DNA of 9,557 bases from an uncultured Angelakisella sp. (GTDB lineage: Bacteria; Bacillota; Clostridia; Oscillospirales; Ruminococcaceae), in NCBI GenBank assembly GCA_947564495.1, contig CANOCD010000029.1:1-9557 (forward strand). The letters are read 5' to 3'. The notes beneath the pieces were generated by a model that searched no databases, was not told the DNA's origin, and saw nothing but the letters and a program-made list of their open reading frames with translations. Shown in pieces: positions 1 to 5,455 of the stretch. The position numbers and the translations under genes were made by a program. Every line of letters begins with the position of its first letter. Position 1 is the first letter of the stretch.

Positions 1-6
1 TTGGTG

Positions 7-12
7 TATAAT
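7..12 (+). promoter_or_regulatory. -10 element of a promoter cut by the window edge
   Basis: A perfect TATAAT lies at 7-12, directly preceded by TG. The -35 region would fall outside the window, so only half of the promoter can be seen. Transcription would start near 19 and give a leader of about 56 nt before the TSCPD gene at 75. The AT-rich sequence around it contrasts with the GC-rich coding DNA. Confidence 0.55.
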
Positions 13-35
13 AAAAGCGAACAGTTATTTTTCGT

Positions 36-74
36 AAGGAGGAGCGGTCCGAAAGAGACAGGCCGCGGCAGAGA
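36..74 (+). promoter_or_regulatory. Distant Shine-Dalgarno with intervening hairpin
   Basis: A strong SD (AAGGAGGAG, 36-44) sits 31 nt before the ATG at 75, and no ATG, GTG, TTG or CTG lies at a usable distance from it. Between them 44-50 (GCGGTCC) can pair with 61-66 (GGCCGC), giving six G-C pairs, one bulged U and a purine-rich 10-nt loop (51-60). With this hairpin folded, 8 nt (67-74) remain between the stem and the ATG, which is a normal SD spacing. The pairing is read from the sequence; its role in initiation is inference. Confidence 0.5.
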
Positions 75-332
75 ATGGAAGTACAGCTGAAACCCAGGGG
101 CGTCTGCTCCCGCTCCATCACCATGGACCTGGTGGATGGAAAGGTACACAATATCCGCTTTACAGGGGGCTGCCCCGGAAATACCATGGGGCTTTCCCGG
201 ATGCTGGAGGGGATGGAGGCCGAGGAAGTGGTGCGCCGCCTCAAAGGGGTGCGCTGCGGCTTCAAGTCCACCTCCTGCCCCGACCAGCTGGCCTGCGGCC
301 TGGAGGAAGTCCTGGCCCGGCAGCAAAAGTAG
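75..332 (+). CDS. TSCPD domain-containing small protein (TIGR03905-like)
   Basis: This 85-residue protein consists almost wholly of a TSCPD domain, the Cys-rich module also found at the C-terminus of some class II (B12-dependent) ribonucleotide reductases. The stand-alone form has no established biochemical role. Signature features are GVCSR near residues 9-13, GGCPGN near 31-36 and the eponymous TSCPDQLA near 66-73, followed by a Cys and a short helix. The five cysteines suggest metal binding or redox chemistry, but that is inference. The start at 75 matches the usual N-terminus of the family, which begins a few residues before the first Cys. No good SD lies immediately upstream; the strong one is 31 nt away across a hairpin. 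It is followed after 44 nt by the hypothetical gene at 377, probably on the same transcript. No ribonucleotide reductase gene is visible nearby. The family call is firm; the function is unknown. Confidence 0.9.
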   Translation: MEVQLKPRGVCSRSITMDLVDGKVHNIRFTGGCPGNTMGLSRMLEGMEAEEVVRRLKGVRCGFKSTSCPDQLACGLEEVLARQQK

Positions 333-345
333 CAGCAAAAACCCG

Positions 346-361
346 TCCCCCGGCAGGGGGA
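346..361 (+). other. Stem-loop directly before the SD of the 377 gene
   Basis: TCCCCC (346-351) can pair with GGGGGA (356-361) around a GGCA loop. The 3' arm touches the ribosome binding site AGAAGGAGGG (361-370) of the next gene. No T-tract follows, so it is not a terminator. It could stabilise the mRNA or tune translation of the downstream gene; that is inference. Confidence 0.4.
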
Positions 362-376
362 GAAGGAGGGCGCCGG

Positions 377-904
377 ATGTTCGAGAGAGACGACGACATG
401 AAGATCTACGAGGGGGAACCCCTGCCGCCGGAGCTGACCCCGGGGGAGGAATCCGCCCAGCAGTATGTGGCCCACCGGGAAAACGGCAACCTGGAAAAGA
501 CCCGCCAGATGGGGGAGCTTTTGGCCCGGACCCTGGTGGGGGATTCGGCACGCCTGGCCGGGGACCCCTGCTGCCGCCAGAAGCTGGTGCTCCTCTCCTT
601 CCTGGTGTCGGATGAGCTGGAGGCCGGCCTTGCCGACGGCATCCTCTTAAAGTCGGCGGCGGCGGCCTTCCGCAACAAGGTGGAGGAGCTGAGCCCCGAG
701 ATCTTCGCCATCATCACCGATTCCACCGCCTTTACCCTCTACATCCTCCACGACCGCAGGGTGGGGGACGACCAGTGCGGCAAGGTGCTGGCCGAGCTCT
801 GCGAGCGGGACGGGGACGAGGACCTCATCCGGGAGGGCAACGCCCTGGCCGAGGAGTACCGGGCCCTCTTCGCCGGAATCATCCAGAGCTACACCTTCAA
901 ATAA
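377..904 (+). CDS. Hypothetical acidic soluble protein
   Basis: I do not recognise this 175-residue protein. It is soluble-looking and rich in Glu, Asp, Leu and Ala, with no signal peptide or long hydrophobic segment. It appears largely helical. Visible features are a Cys pair (CCRQK) near residues 64-68, a more hydrophobic helix-rich middle, and two further Cys in the C-terminal third. The start at 377 is supported by AGAAGGAGGG at 361-370 with 6 nt spacing. An ATG at 398 (MKIYEGE) is a possible shorter start but has no SD. It lies 44 nt after the TSCPD gene and before a strong terminator, so the two probably form a two-gene transcript. Consistent codon use makes the reading frame convincing. 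No function is proposed. Confidence 0.8.
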   Translation: MFERDDDMKIYEGEPLPPELTPGEESAQQYVAHRENGNLEKTRQMGELLARTLVGDSARLAGDPCCRQKLVLLSFLVSDELEAGLADGILLKSAAAAFRNKVEELSPEIFAIITDSTAFTLYILHDRRVGDDQCGKVLAELCERDGDEDLIREGNALAEEYRALFAGIIQSYTFK

Positions 905-910
905 CACGGG

Positions 911-961
911 AACAAAAAAACCACCGGCTCTTTCCTTTTCCGGGAAGGGGCCGGCTTTTCT
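911..961. terminator. Bidirectional rho-independent terminator
   Basis: CCGGCTCTTTCC (924-935) pairs with GGAAGGGGCCGG (943-954), giving 12 bp including two G-U pairs and a 7-nt loop. On the + strand it is followed by CTTTTCT, and on the - strand the A-run at 914-920 becomes a seven-T tract. It can therefore end the 75-904 transcript in the + direction and, in the - direction, any transcript arriving antisense through the transporter genes. The + strand T-tract is the weaker of the two. Confidence 0.75.
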
Positions 962-965
962 AAAA

Positions 966-1400
966 GTGAGGTGCGTTTTTACGAGTTACCTTCTCCTTCT
1001 TCTGGGCGGGGCCTGCCAGGGCCTGATGGTGAGCATCGACGGCATCCTGGCCAACAGCCTTTCCCTTTTCGAGGTCTGCTTCTTCGTCCACGGCATCGGG
1101 GCGCTGATGCTCCTGGGGTACATCTTCCTCCGGGGGGGCGGCAGGGTCCGCCTGGGGGGAGCCCCCCTTTACGTCTACGCCGTGGGCTTCATGGGGGTGG
1201 CCCTGGTGGCCAGCAGCAGCTTCTGCTCCAACCGCATGGGGGCCGCCCTGACCATGGCGGTGTCGGTGGCGGGGCAGATGGCGGCCTCCGCCCTGGTGGA
1301 CCACTTCGGCCTGTTCGGGGTGCCGGTGATCCGCTGGAACTGGCGGCGGCTGCCCCCCTGCCTGCTCATCCTGGGGGGCCTGGCCCTCATGCTTTGGTAA
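966..1400 (+). CDS. DMT family transporter, DUF606/YdcZ half-size subunit (first)
   Basis: This protein of about 144 residues is very hydrophobic, with four to five membrane segments (roughly residues 7-27, 34-56, 68-85, 90-110 and 126-143). It has the length and layout of the DUF606/YdcZ branch of the drug/metabolite transporter superfamily. Many of these genes occur as adjacent pairs, and a second homologous gene starts 13 nt after this one, so a heterodimeric inner-membrane transporter is likely. Substrate is unknown. The start is uncertain. GTG at 966 is the only conventional start giving the full first membrane segment, but it has no SD at proper spacing. An SD-like GTGAGG (966-971) lies before an ACG at 981 that would encode MSYLLLLL, the N-terminus expected for the family. 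The 5' end abuts a terminator (911-961), leaving no room for a promoter between them. Confidence 0.8.
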   Translation: MRCVFTSYLLLLLGGACQGLMVSIDGILANSLSLFEVCFFVHGIGALMLLGYIFLRGGGRVRLGGAPLYVYAVGFMGVALVASSSFCSNRMGAALTMAVSVAGQMAASALVDHFGLFGVPVIRWNWRRLPPCLLILGGLALMLW

Positions 1401-1413
1401 AGGAGGAAGAAAG

Positions 1414-1881
1414 ATGCCCCTTTTAGTGACCGTCGCCCTGCTCAACGGGGCGGTGAACATCATCAACAAGATGGTCAACGTGGTGGCCAAGCAGTCCCTG
1501 GGGATGGCCAACGGGACCCTCATCAACTACCTGGAGGGCACCCTCATCGCCCTGGTCCTGGCCCTGGGGCTGGGGGACCGGCACCTTGTCGACCCGGGGT
1601 ACCTGGGGAGCATCCCCCTGGTGTACTACCTGGGGGGCTTCTTCGGCCTGGTGGCCATGGTCCTCACCATCAAGGGGATGGAGCGGGTGCCGGTGGCCGT
1701 CTCCGCCGTGGTCATCCTGGCGGGGCAGCTCCTGGCCGGCTTCGTCATGGACGCCGCCGCCGGGCGGGTGGGCCCCAAGGAGCTGGCCGGCCTCTGTCTG
1801 GTGGGGGTCGGGGTCTGGTGGAACAACCGCCAGAGCCTGGCCGGCGCCCCGGCAAAAGAGGAAACTACAGCTCCAGGGTGA
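1414..1881 (+). CDS. DMT family transporter, DUF606/YdcZ half-size subunit (second)
   Basis: This 155-residue integral membrane protein belongs to the same DUF606/YdcZ branch as its upstream neighbour. Hydrophobic segments lie near residues 2-20, 40-52, 68-88, 96-115 and 122-140. Conserved-looking Gly and polar residues occur inside the first segment (NGAVNIINK). An excellent SD (AGGAGG, 1401-1406) precedes the ATG by 7 nt, and only 13 nt separate it from the stop of the first subunit, so the two are co-translated. The C-terminal tail is short and polar. Its 3' end overlaps the 3' end of the convergent dCMP deaminase gene by 17 bp (1865-1881), with no terminator between them. The family call is good; substrate and heterodimer formation are inference. 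Confidence 0.82.
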   Translation: MPLLVTVALLNGAVNIINKMVNVVAKQSLGMANGTLINYLEGTLIALVLALGLGDRHLVDPGYLGSIPLVYYLGGFFGLVAMVLTIKGMERVPVAVSAVVILAGQLLAGFVMDAAAGRVGPKELAGLCLVGVGVWWNNRQSLAGAPAKEETTAPG

Positions 1882-2353
1882 TGGTCCGGCCCTCGGGCTC
1901 AAACTGCCGCAGGGCCACCCCGGCCATCCGGAACATCCGCTTGGAGGCCACCACGGCGTCGCTGTCGGCGTACTTGTCCGAAAGGTAGATGACCTCCTTG
2001 ATGCCGCACTGGATGATGGCCTTGGCGCACTCGTTGCAGGGGAAGAGGGTGGCGTAGAGCCGGGCCCCCTTCAGCGACCCGCCGTCGTTGTTGAGGATGG
2101 CGTTGAGCTCGGCGTGGCAGACGAAGGCGTACTTGCTCTCCAGAAAGCCCCCCTCCCGGGACCAGGGCATCTCGTCGTCCTCGCAGCCGGTGGGCATCCC
2201 GTTGTACCCCACCGAGAGGATGCGGTTGTCCCCGTTGACGATGCAGGCCCCCACCTGGCTGCCCGGGTCCTTGCTCCGCTGGGCGGCCAGAAGGGCCACC
2301 CCCATGAAATACTGGTCCCAGTTTATGTAGCCTTGGCGCTTTTTTGTTTCCAT
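1865..2353 (-). CDS. Deoxycytidylate (dCMP) deaminase, ComEB-like
   Basis: This cytosolic zinc enzyme of 162 residues deaminates dCMP to dUMP, feeding thymidylate synthesis. The zinc site is complete: His80 and the catalytic Glu82 in CHAELNAI, and Cys106 and Cys109 in PCNEC. The N-terminal DPGSQVGACIV segment (residues 29-39) and the YNGMP loop (50-54) are typical of dCMP deaminases and separate it from cytidine and guanine deaminases. The length is normal for the family. The start is set by GGGAGGA (2361-2367, read on the minus strand), 7 nt from the ATG. It is the last gene of the leftward operon, 76 nt after the Nudix gene. The gap holds no clear promoter but does hold an opposite-facing terminator. 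In some bacteria the homologue is called ComEB because of its position by competence genes; none are present here. Confidence 0.93.
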   Translation of the reverse strand: METKKRQGYINWDQYFMGVALLAAQRSKDPGSQVGACIVNGDNRILSVGYNGMPTGCEDDEMPWSREGGFLESKYAFVCHAELNAILNNDGGSLKGARLYATLFPCNECAKAIIQCGIKEVIYLSDKYADSDAVVASKRMFRMAGVALRQFEPEGRTITLEL

Positions 2354-2378
2354 CGGAAAGTCCTCCCGTCACTGAAAT

Positions 2379-2432
2379 GGAGAGAGCCCTTGGGAAAGTC
2401 CCCAGAGGCCCCTCCGTTTTTTGTTTTGTTTA
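2379..2432 (+). terminator. Rightward terminator lying antisense within the leftward operon
   Basis: GGAGAGAGCC (2379-2388) pairs imperfectly with GGCCCCTCC (2407-2415), with an inner GGGA/TCCC pairing. A strong + strand T-tract (TTTTTTGTTTTGTTT) follows from 2417. No T-tract follows on the minus strand, so it works only rightward, although the genes on both sides are leftward. Its only visible client is the transporter transcript ending at 1881, which would run antisense through the dCMP deaminase gene before stopping here. The stem is imperfect, so efficiency is uncertain. Confidence 0.55.
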
Positions 2433-2987
2433 TCCTTCGATCTGGGGGAAGATGCCCCGCTTGGCCGCCATGAGCAGCACCCCCGTCTGGGTCTTGGCGT
2501 CGGGGAGCTCCCCGGCCAGGACCATCCTCACCGCCTCCTCCAGGGGGACGGGGACCACGTCCAGAAACTCGTCCCGGTCCAGGTGCTGGCCCCCGGGGGC
2601 GGAAAGGCCGTGGGCCTCGTAGACATAGATGCGTTCGGTGCAGTAGGCGGGGGTGGGGATGATCTCGGTGAGCTTGGTGAGATGGTCGGCGGTCCGGCCC
2701 GTCTCCTCGGCAAGTTCCCGGGCGGCCGCCGCCATGGGGTCCTCCCCGGGCTCCAGCTTGCCGGCGGGGAGCTCCAGCAGCTCCCGCCCGGCGGCAAAGC
2801 GGTACTGCCGCACCAGGAGGATGCGGCCCTCCCCGTCCAGGGCGGCCACGCAGGAGCCCCCGTGGTGGTTCACCACGTCCCGGCGGCTCTCCCCCCCGTC
2901 CTCCAGGCGGACCCGGTGGGCGGTGAGGGTGAAGATGCTCCCCCGGTACAATTCCTCTTTTTCCAGTTCCTTCTCAAAGTGAGCCAT
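2430..2987 (-). CDS. Nudix hydrolase, ADP-ribose pyrophosphatase-like
   Basis: This 185-residue cytosolic Nudix enzyme resembles the NudF/ADP-ribose diphosphatase group, which cleaves ADP-ribose to AMP and ribose 5-phosphate. The Nudix box is complete: Gly76, Glu82, then Arg90-Glu91, Glu94-Glu95 and Gly97, with the last Glu residues binding the divalent metal. The N-terminal part (about residues 1-45) is the beta-rich dimerisation region typical of ADPR pyrophosphatases, and VRQYRFAAG (59-67) and ELPAGK (72-77) are also typical. Substrate is assigned by resemblance only; other nucleoside diphosphate derivatives are possible. Its start overlaps the end of ruvX by 14 bp, with an SD (GAGGAGG, 2997-3003) inside ruvX 9 nt before the ATG, indicating translational coupling. 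Confidence 0.9.
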   Translation of the reverse strand: MAHFEKELEKEELYRGSIFTLTAHRVRLEDGGESRRDVVNHHGGSCVAALDGEGRILLVRQYRFAAGRELLELPAGKLEPGEDPMAAAARELAEETGRTADHLTKLTEIIPTPAYCTERIYVYEAHGLSAPGGQHLDRDEFLDVVPVPLEEAVRMVLAGELPDAKTQTGVLLMAAKRGIFPQIEG

Positions 2988-3420
2988 TTGGTTCTTCCTC
3001 CTCGGGATGGTTTTTCCGCCAGGCCAGGTAGCTTTCCAGGATGATGGCGGCGGAGAGGGGGTCCAGGGCGGCCTTGCGCTTCTTCCCCCGGGTGTCGGTG
3101 GCGTTGAGGTACCGGGCGGCGGTGACGGTGGTGCCCCGCTCGTCCCAGAGGACCACCGGAAGGCCGGTCTTTTCCCGGAGGAGGGCGGCGAAGTCCCGGC
3201 AGGTCTGGGCCCGGGCCCCGGCGGAGCCGTCCATGTTCAGGGGGTGCCCCACCACGATCCGCTCCGCCCTCTGCTCCCGGGCGGCTTGGGCCACCTCCTG
3301 GGCCAGCTTTTCGGAGTCCCGCTGTTGGATGGTGCCGATGGGGGAGGCCAGGAACTCCCCGGGGTCGCAGACGGCAAGGCCGGTGCGGGCCTCCCCGTGG
3401 TCCACGGCTAGGATCTTCAT
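2974..3420 (-). CDS. ruvX: Putative pre-16S rRNA nuclease / Holliday junction resolvase-like, YqgF/RuvX
   Basis: This 148-residue protein has an RNase H-like fold. It belongs to the near-universal YqgF family, linked in E. coli to 5' maturation of 16S rRNA and also described as RuvX, a Holliday-junction resolvase-like nuclease. Family motifs are in order: the catalytic Asp7 in AVDHGEARTGLAV, VVGHPLNMDGS near residues 56-66, the DERGTTV block near 93-99 with its acidic residues, and LDPLSAAIILESYL near 119-132 holding the last catalytic Asp. The hydrophilic Glu-rich tail is short. Its ATG overlaps the TGA of the acetyltransferase gene (ATGA), so the two are coupled. In many Firmicutes this gene lies by alaS and yrzL-like genes; here it sits among metabolic genes. 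Confidence 0.92.
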   Translation of the reverse strand: MKILAVDHGEARTGLAVCDPGEFLASPIGTIQQRDSEKLAQEVAQAAREQRAERIVVGHPLNMDGSAGARAQTCRDFAALLREKTGLPVVLWDERGTTVTAARYLNATDTRGKKRKAALDPLSAAIILESYLAWRKNHPEEEEPNGSL

Positions 3421-3914
3421 AGCCGCCACCAAAGGGTCTCCTCGTCCCGGTACTTCTGGAAGCCCAGGCGTTCCAGGATGCGCTGGGAGGGGTAGCTGAC
3501 CAGGTCGGTCTCGGCGGTGATGTGGGCGATGCCCGGCTGGGAGAGGGCCCAGCGGCAGATGGCCTCCACCGCCTCGGTCATAAAGCCCTGGCGGCGGTAG
3601 CCGGTGCCCATGGCGTAGCTGATCTCCAGCTCCCCCTCCCGGTCCGGGGGGCCCTTGAAGCCGGCGGAGCCGATGATGGCCCGGTCCTCCTTGTGGACCA
3701 GCATCCAGGGGGCGCAGTAGGGCTGGCGGCGGGGGTCCTCCTCCACCTGGGCCAGGAGCTGCCGGAGGGCCTCCAGGGGGCGCTCCTCCAGGGGGACCCC
3801 CCGGTAGGCGCAGCCCAGCTCCCGCTCCAGGGCGGGGAGGTCCTCCACCCAAAGGCGGATCTGCCCCGGGGTGAGGGGAAAGATGTGAAGGCGCGGGGTG
3901 TCAATAGATGGCAT
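3417..3914 (-). CDS. GNAT family N-acetyltransferase, RimJ/RimL-like
   Basis: This 165-residue cytosolic acetyltransferase uses acetyl-CoA; the acceptor is unknown. The opening TPRLHIFPLTPGQ matches RimJ/RimL-type GNAT proteins, which modify protein N-termini or small molecules. The acetyl-CoA binding motif is GYRRQGFMTEA (residues 105-115), and the family's C-terminal block is visible as SQRILERLGF (143-152). WMLVHKEDRAIIGSAGFKG (70-88) is the central beta hairpin. The start at 3914 follows a very good SD (TAAGGAGGT on the minus strand), and the frame stays open further upstream only by chance. It starts 13 nt after the aspartate dehydrogenase gene and overlaps ruvX by 4 bp. A link with RimI-type ribosomal protein acetylation is possible given ruvX next door, but the sequence does not prove it. 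Confidence 0.88.
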   Translation of the reverse strand: MPSIDTPRLHIFPLTPGQIRLWVEDLPALERELGCAYRGVPLEERPLEALRQLLAQVEEDPRRQPYCAPWMLVHKEDRAIIGSAGFKGPPDREGELEISYAMGTGYRRQGFMTEAVEAICRWALSQPGIAHITAETDLVSYPSQRILERLGFQKYRDEETLWWRL

Positions 3915-3927
3915 TTCCTCTACCTCC

Positions 3928-4731
3928 TTATAGAAACACGATGGTGTCGTTGAGCTTTTGAAGCAGCGCCAGGACGCTGTAGGCCGCCAGGGTGGAGGAA
4001 CGCTGGTTCTCCCCCGCCTTGGGGTCCACCTGGATGACCGCCTGGCCAAAGGCCCCCTCCAGGCGGATGGTGTGCCGGGGGGCGGAAAGGTCGGGACGGC
4101 TGGAGACCGTCACCCGGGTCTCCCCGGGGCCGTTTGCGGCCAGGGCGGCGGCCACCGCCACGTTGACGTTTTTGGGGAACCGGGCGATGGCCTCCCGGGC
4201 GGAGCCGGCGAACAGGGGCTCCTCCCGGTCCTCCGGCAGGGGGTAGGGGACCGCCTCCTGGAGGGACCTGGGGGGCTTGTCGTTGGCGATGGTGGCCCGA
4301 AGCTCCCCGTGGAGCTTGGCCGCCCGGATGAGGTCGAAGCCCCCGATGGCCCCGGAGGGCAGGTAGACCCGGACCCCCTGCTCCTCCGCCGTCCGGCGGA
4401 CCTCCTCGCAGAAGCCCTCGTCGGCGAAGGCCCCGATGGAAAGGGGGATGAGGCTCGCCCCCGCCCGGAGGACGGGAAGGGCCAGCTCCCGCAGAGCGGG
4501 ACCCCCGGCGGCCTCCACCACCAGGTCGGGCTTTTGGGCCAGGAGCTCCCCCAGACCGGCGCAGAAGGTCCCGCCGGTCTCGGCGGCAAGCTGTTTTGCC
4601 AGGTCGGCGTCAACGTCGGTGAGCCCCGCCAGGCGGTAGCCGGAGATCAGCCCCCCGGCGATGTCTTGGGCCACGATCCGGCCCAGAAGGCCGCAGCCCA
4701 CAAGTCCCACGGTCCGGTTTTTCTTCTCCAT
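3928..4731 (-). CDS. nadX: L-aspartate dehydrogenase, NadX-like
   Basis: This 267-residue protein fits the NAD(P)-dependent L-aspartate dehydrogenase family, which oxidises aspartate to iminoaspartate, a precursor for quinolinate and NAD synthesis. The Rossmann motif is GLVGCGLLGR (residues 9-18). The middle has the family blocks PSGAIGGFD (125-133) and FPKNVNVA (185-192), and RHTIRLEG (219-226) carries the conserved His region. Length is normal. The start at 4731 has a G-rich SD (AAGGGGGG) at about 8 nt and gives the Rossmann motif its normal position. It lies 13 nt from each neighbour in the operon. No nadA or nadC is present here, so the role could be NAD precursor supply, aspartate catabolism or reaction with a related amino acid. 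The family call is strong; the substrate is by resemblance. Confidence 0.88.
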   Translation of the reverse strand: MEKKNRTVGLVGCGLLGRIVAQDIAGGLISGYRLAGLTDVDADLAKQLAAETGGTFCAGLGELLAQKPDLVVEAAGGPALRELALPVLRAGASLIPLSIGAFADEGFCEEVRRTAEEQGVRVYLPSGAIGGFDLIRAAKLHGELRATIANDKPPRSLQEAVPYPLPEDREEPLFAGSAREAIARFPKNVNVAVAAALAANGPGETRVTVSSRPDLSAPRHTIRLEGAFGQAVIQVDPKAGENQRSSTLAAYSVLALLQKLNDTIVFL

Positions 4732-4744
4732 AGCGATACCCCCC

Positions 4745-5434
4745 TTATGTGTCCAAAGAGATGTTGTCCCAGTCCTCGCCGCCGTAGCCGATGAGCCAGT
4801 TGAGGGCGGCGTGGCGCTCCAGGGCCACATCGGTGTCGATGCCGGCGGGCGGGGGATTCCCGTTGATCCGGGCCTCCTCGGTGGCCCAGCGGATGCGGTA
4901 GATCAGGTCGGCCTCGTCCAAGATCTCGCTCTCGGAGCGACGGCGGCTCCAGGAGGCGAACTTCTTGTAGGAACTGGGCCGGACGTTGGGGAAGAACTGG
5001 TCCAGCTCCCCCTGGAACTGCCCCCGGGGAATGTCCAGGCCGGGGAGCCGTCCCAGGGCCCAGGCCAGGGGCACGAAAGCCTCCATCCGCCAGGAGGCGG
5101 CCTGGATGGTCCGGTCGTCCCCCTCCCCGGCAAGGAGCTTCCGTTCCTCCCGGGAGAGGGCGTCCTCCAGTTCCCAGCTTTGGACGATGGTCAGGAAGTG
5201 GTCGGCCACCTCCGGGTAGCGGTCCTTCCCGGCCTCGATGACGTTCCAGGCGCAGACGGCGTCGAAAAAGACGCAGGCGGCCCGCCGGGCGATCTCCTCC
5301 CGGGAGCGGACCTTTGCCATCCCCTCCGGCTCGATGCAGGGGAGGTGCTGGATAAAGGGGATGCCCTCCCGCCTTAAAATTTCGATGCTTCGGGCCTTTC
5401 TGGCCTCGGCCAGGGCCTGCTGTTCCTGTGTCAT
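4745..5434 (-). CDS. DUF4272 domain-containing protein
   Basis: This 229-residue soluble protein matches the DUF4272 pattern, a widespread bacterial family without known function. Recognisable blocks are the N-terminal ARKARSIEILRREGIP (residues 11-26), followed by the LPCIEPE and RSREEIARRA region. The Trp-rich central helix (QAASWRMEAFVPLAWALG) lies near 110-127, and the C-terminal RHAALNWLIG plus DWDNISLDT ends the protein. No signal peptide, membrane segment or catalytic motif is apparent. The start has a very good SD (AAAGGAGG) before the ATG at 5434. It sits 21 nt after the radical SAM gene and 13 nt before nadX in the leftward operon. Neighbours do not reveal a function. The family assignment rests on remembered sequence pattern. 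Confidence 0.85.
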   Translation of the reverse strand: MTQEQQALAEARKARSIEILRREGIPFIQHLPCIEPEGMAKVRSREEIARRAACVFFDAVCAWNVIEAGKDRYPEVADHFLTIVQSWELEDALSREERKLLAGEGDDRTIQAASWRMEAFVPLAWALGRLPGLDIPRGQFQGELDQFFPNVRPSSYKKFASWSRRRSESEILDEADLIYRIRWATEEARINGNPPPAGIDTDVALERHAALNWLIGYGGEDWDNISLDT

Positions 5435-5455
5435 GGTGGTGTCCTCCTTTGGTAT

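Noticed and set aside
346..361. Hairpin between the TSCPD and hypothetical genes as a terminator
   Set aside because: No T-tract follows; it runs straight into the SD of the next gene.
960..1526. Antisense frame across the transporter pair
   Set aside because: It starts and ends without SD or terminator logic and opposes two membrane proteins with coherent hydrophobic segments.
1586..2473. Long + strand open frame running through the second transporter and dCMP deaminase genes
   Set aside because: It has no SD, is antisense to a complete dCMP deaminase, and its composition (Trp, Ser, Gly and Pro rich) is that of an off-frame reading of GC-rich codons.
3417..4049. Longer acetyltransferase start upstream of 3914
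   Set aside because: The added residues overlap the nadX 3' end in another frame, match nothing in the GNAT family, and a very good SD fits the ATG at 3914.
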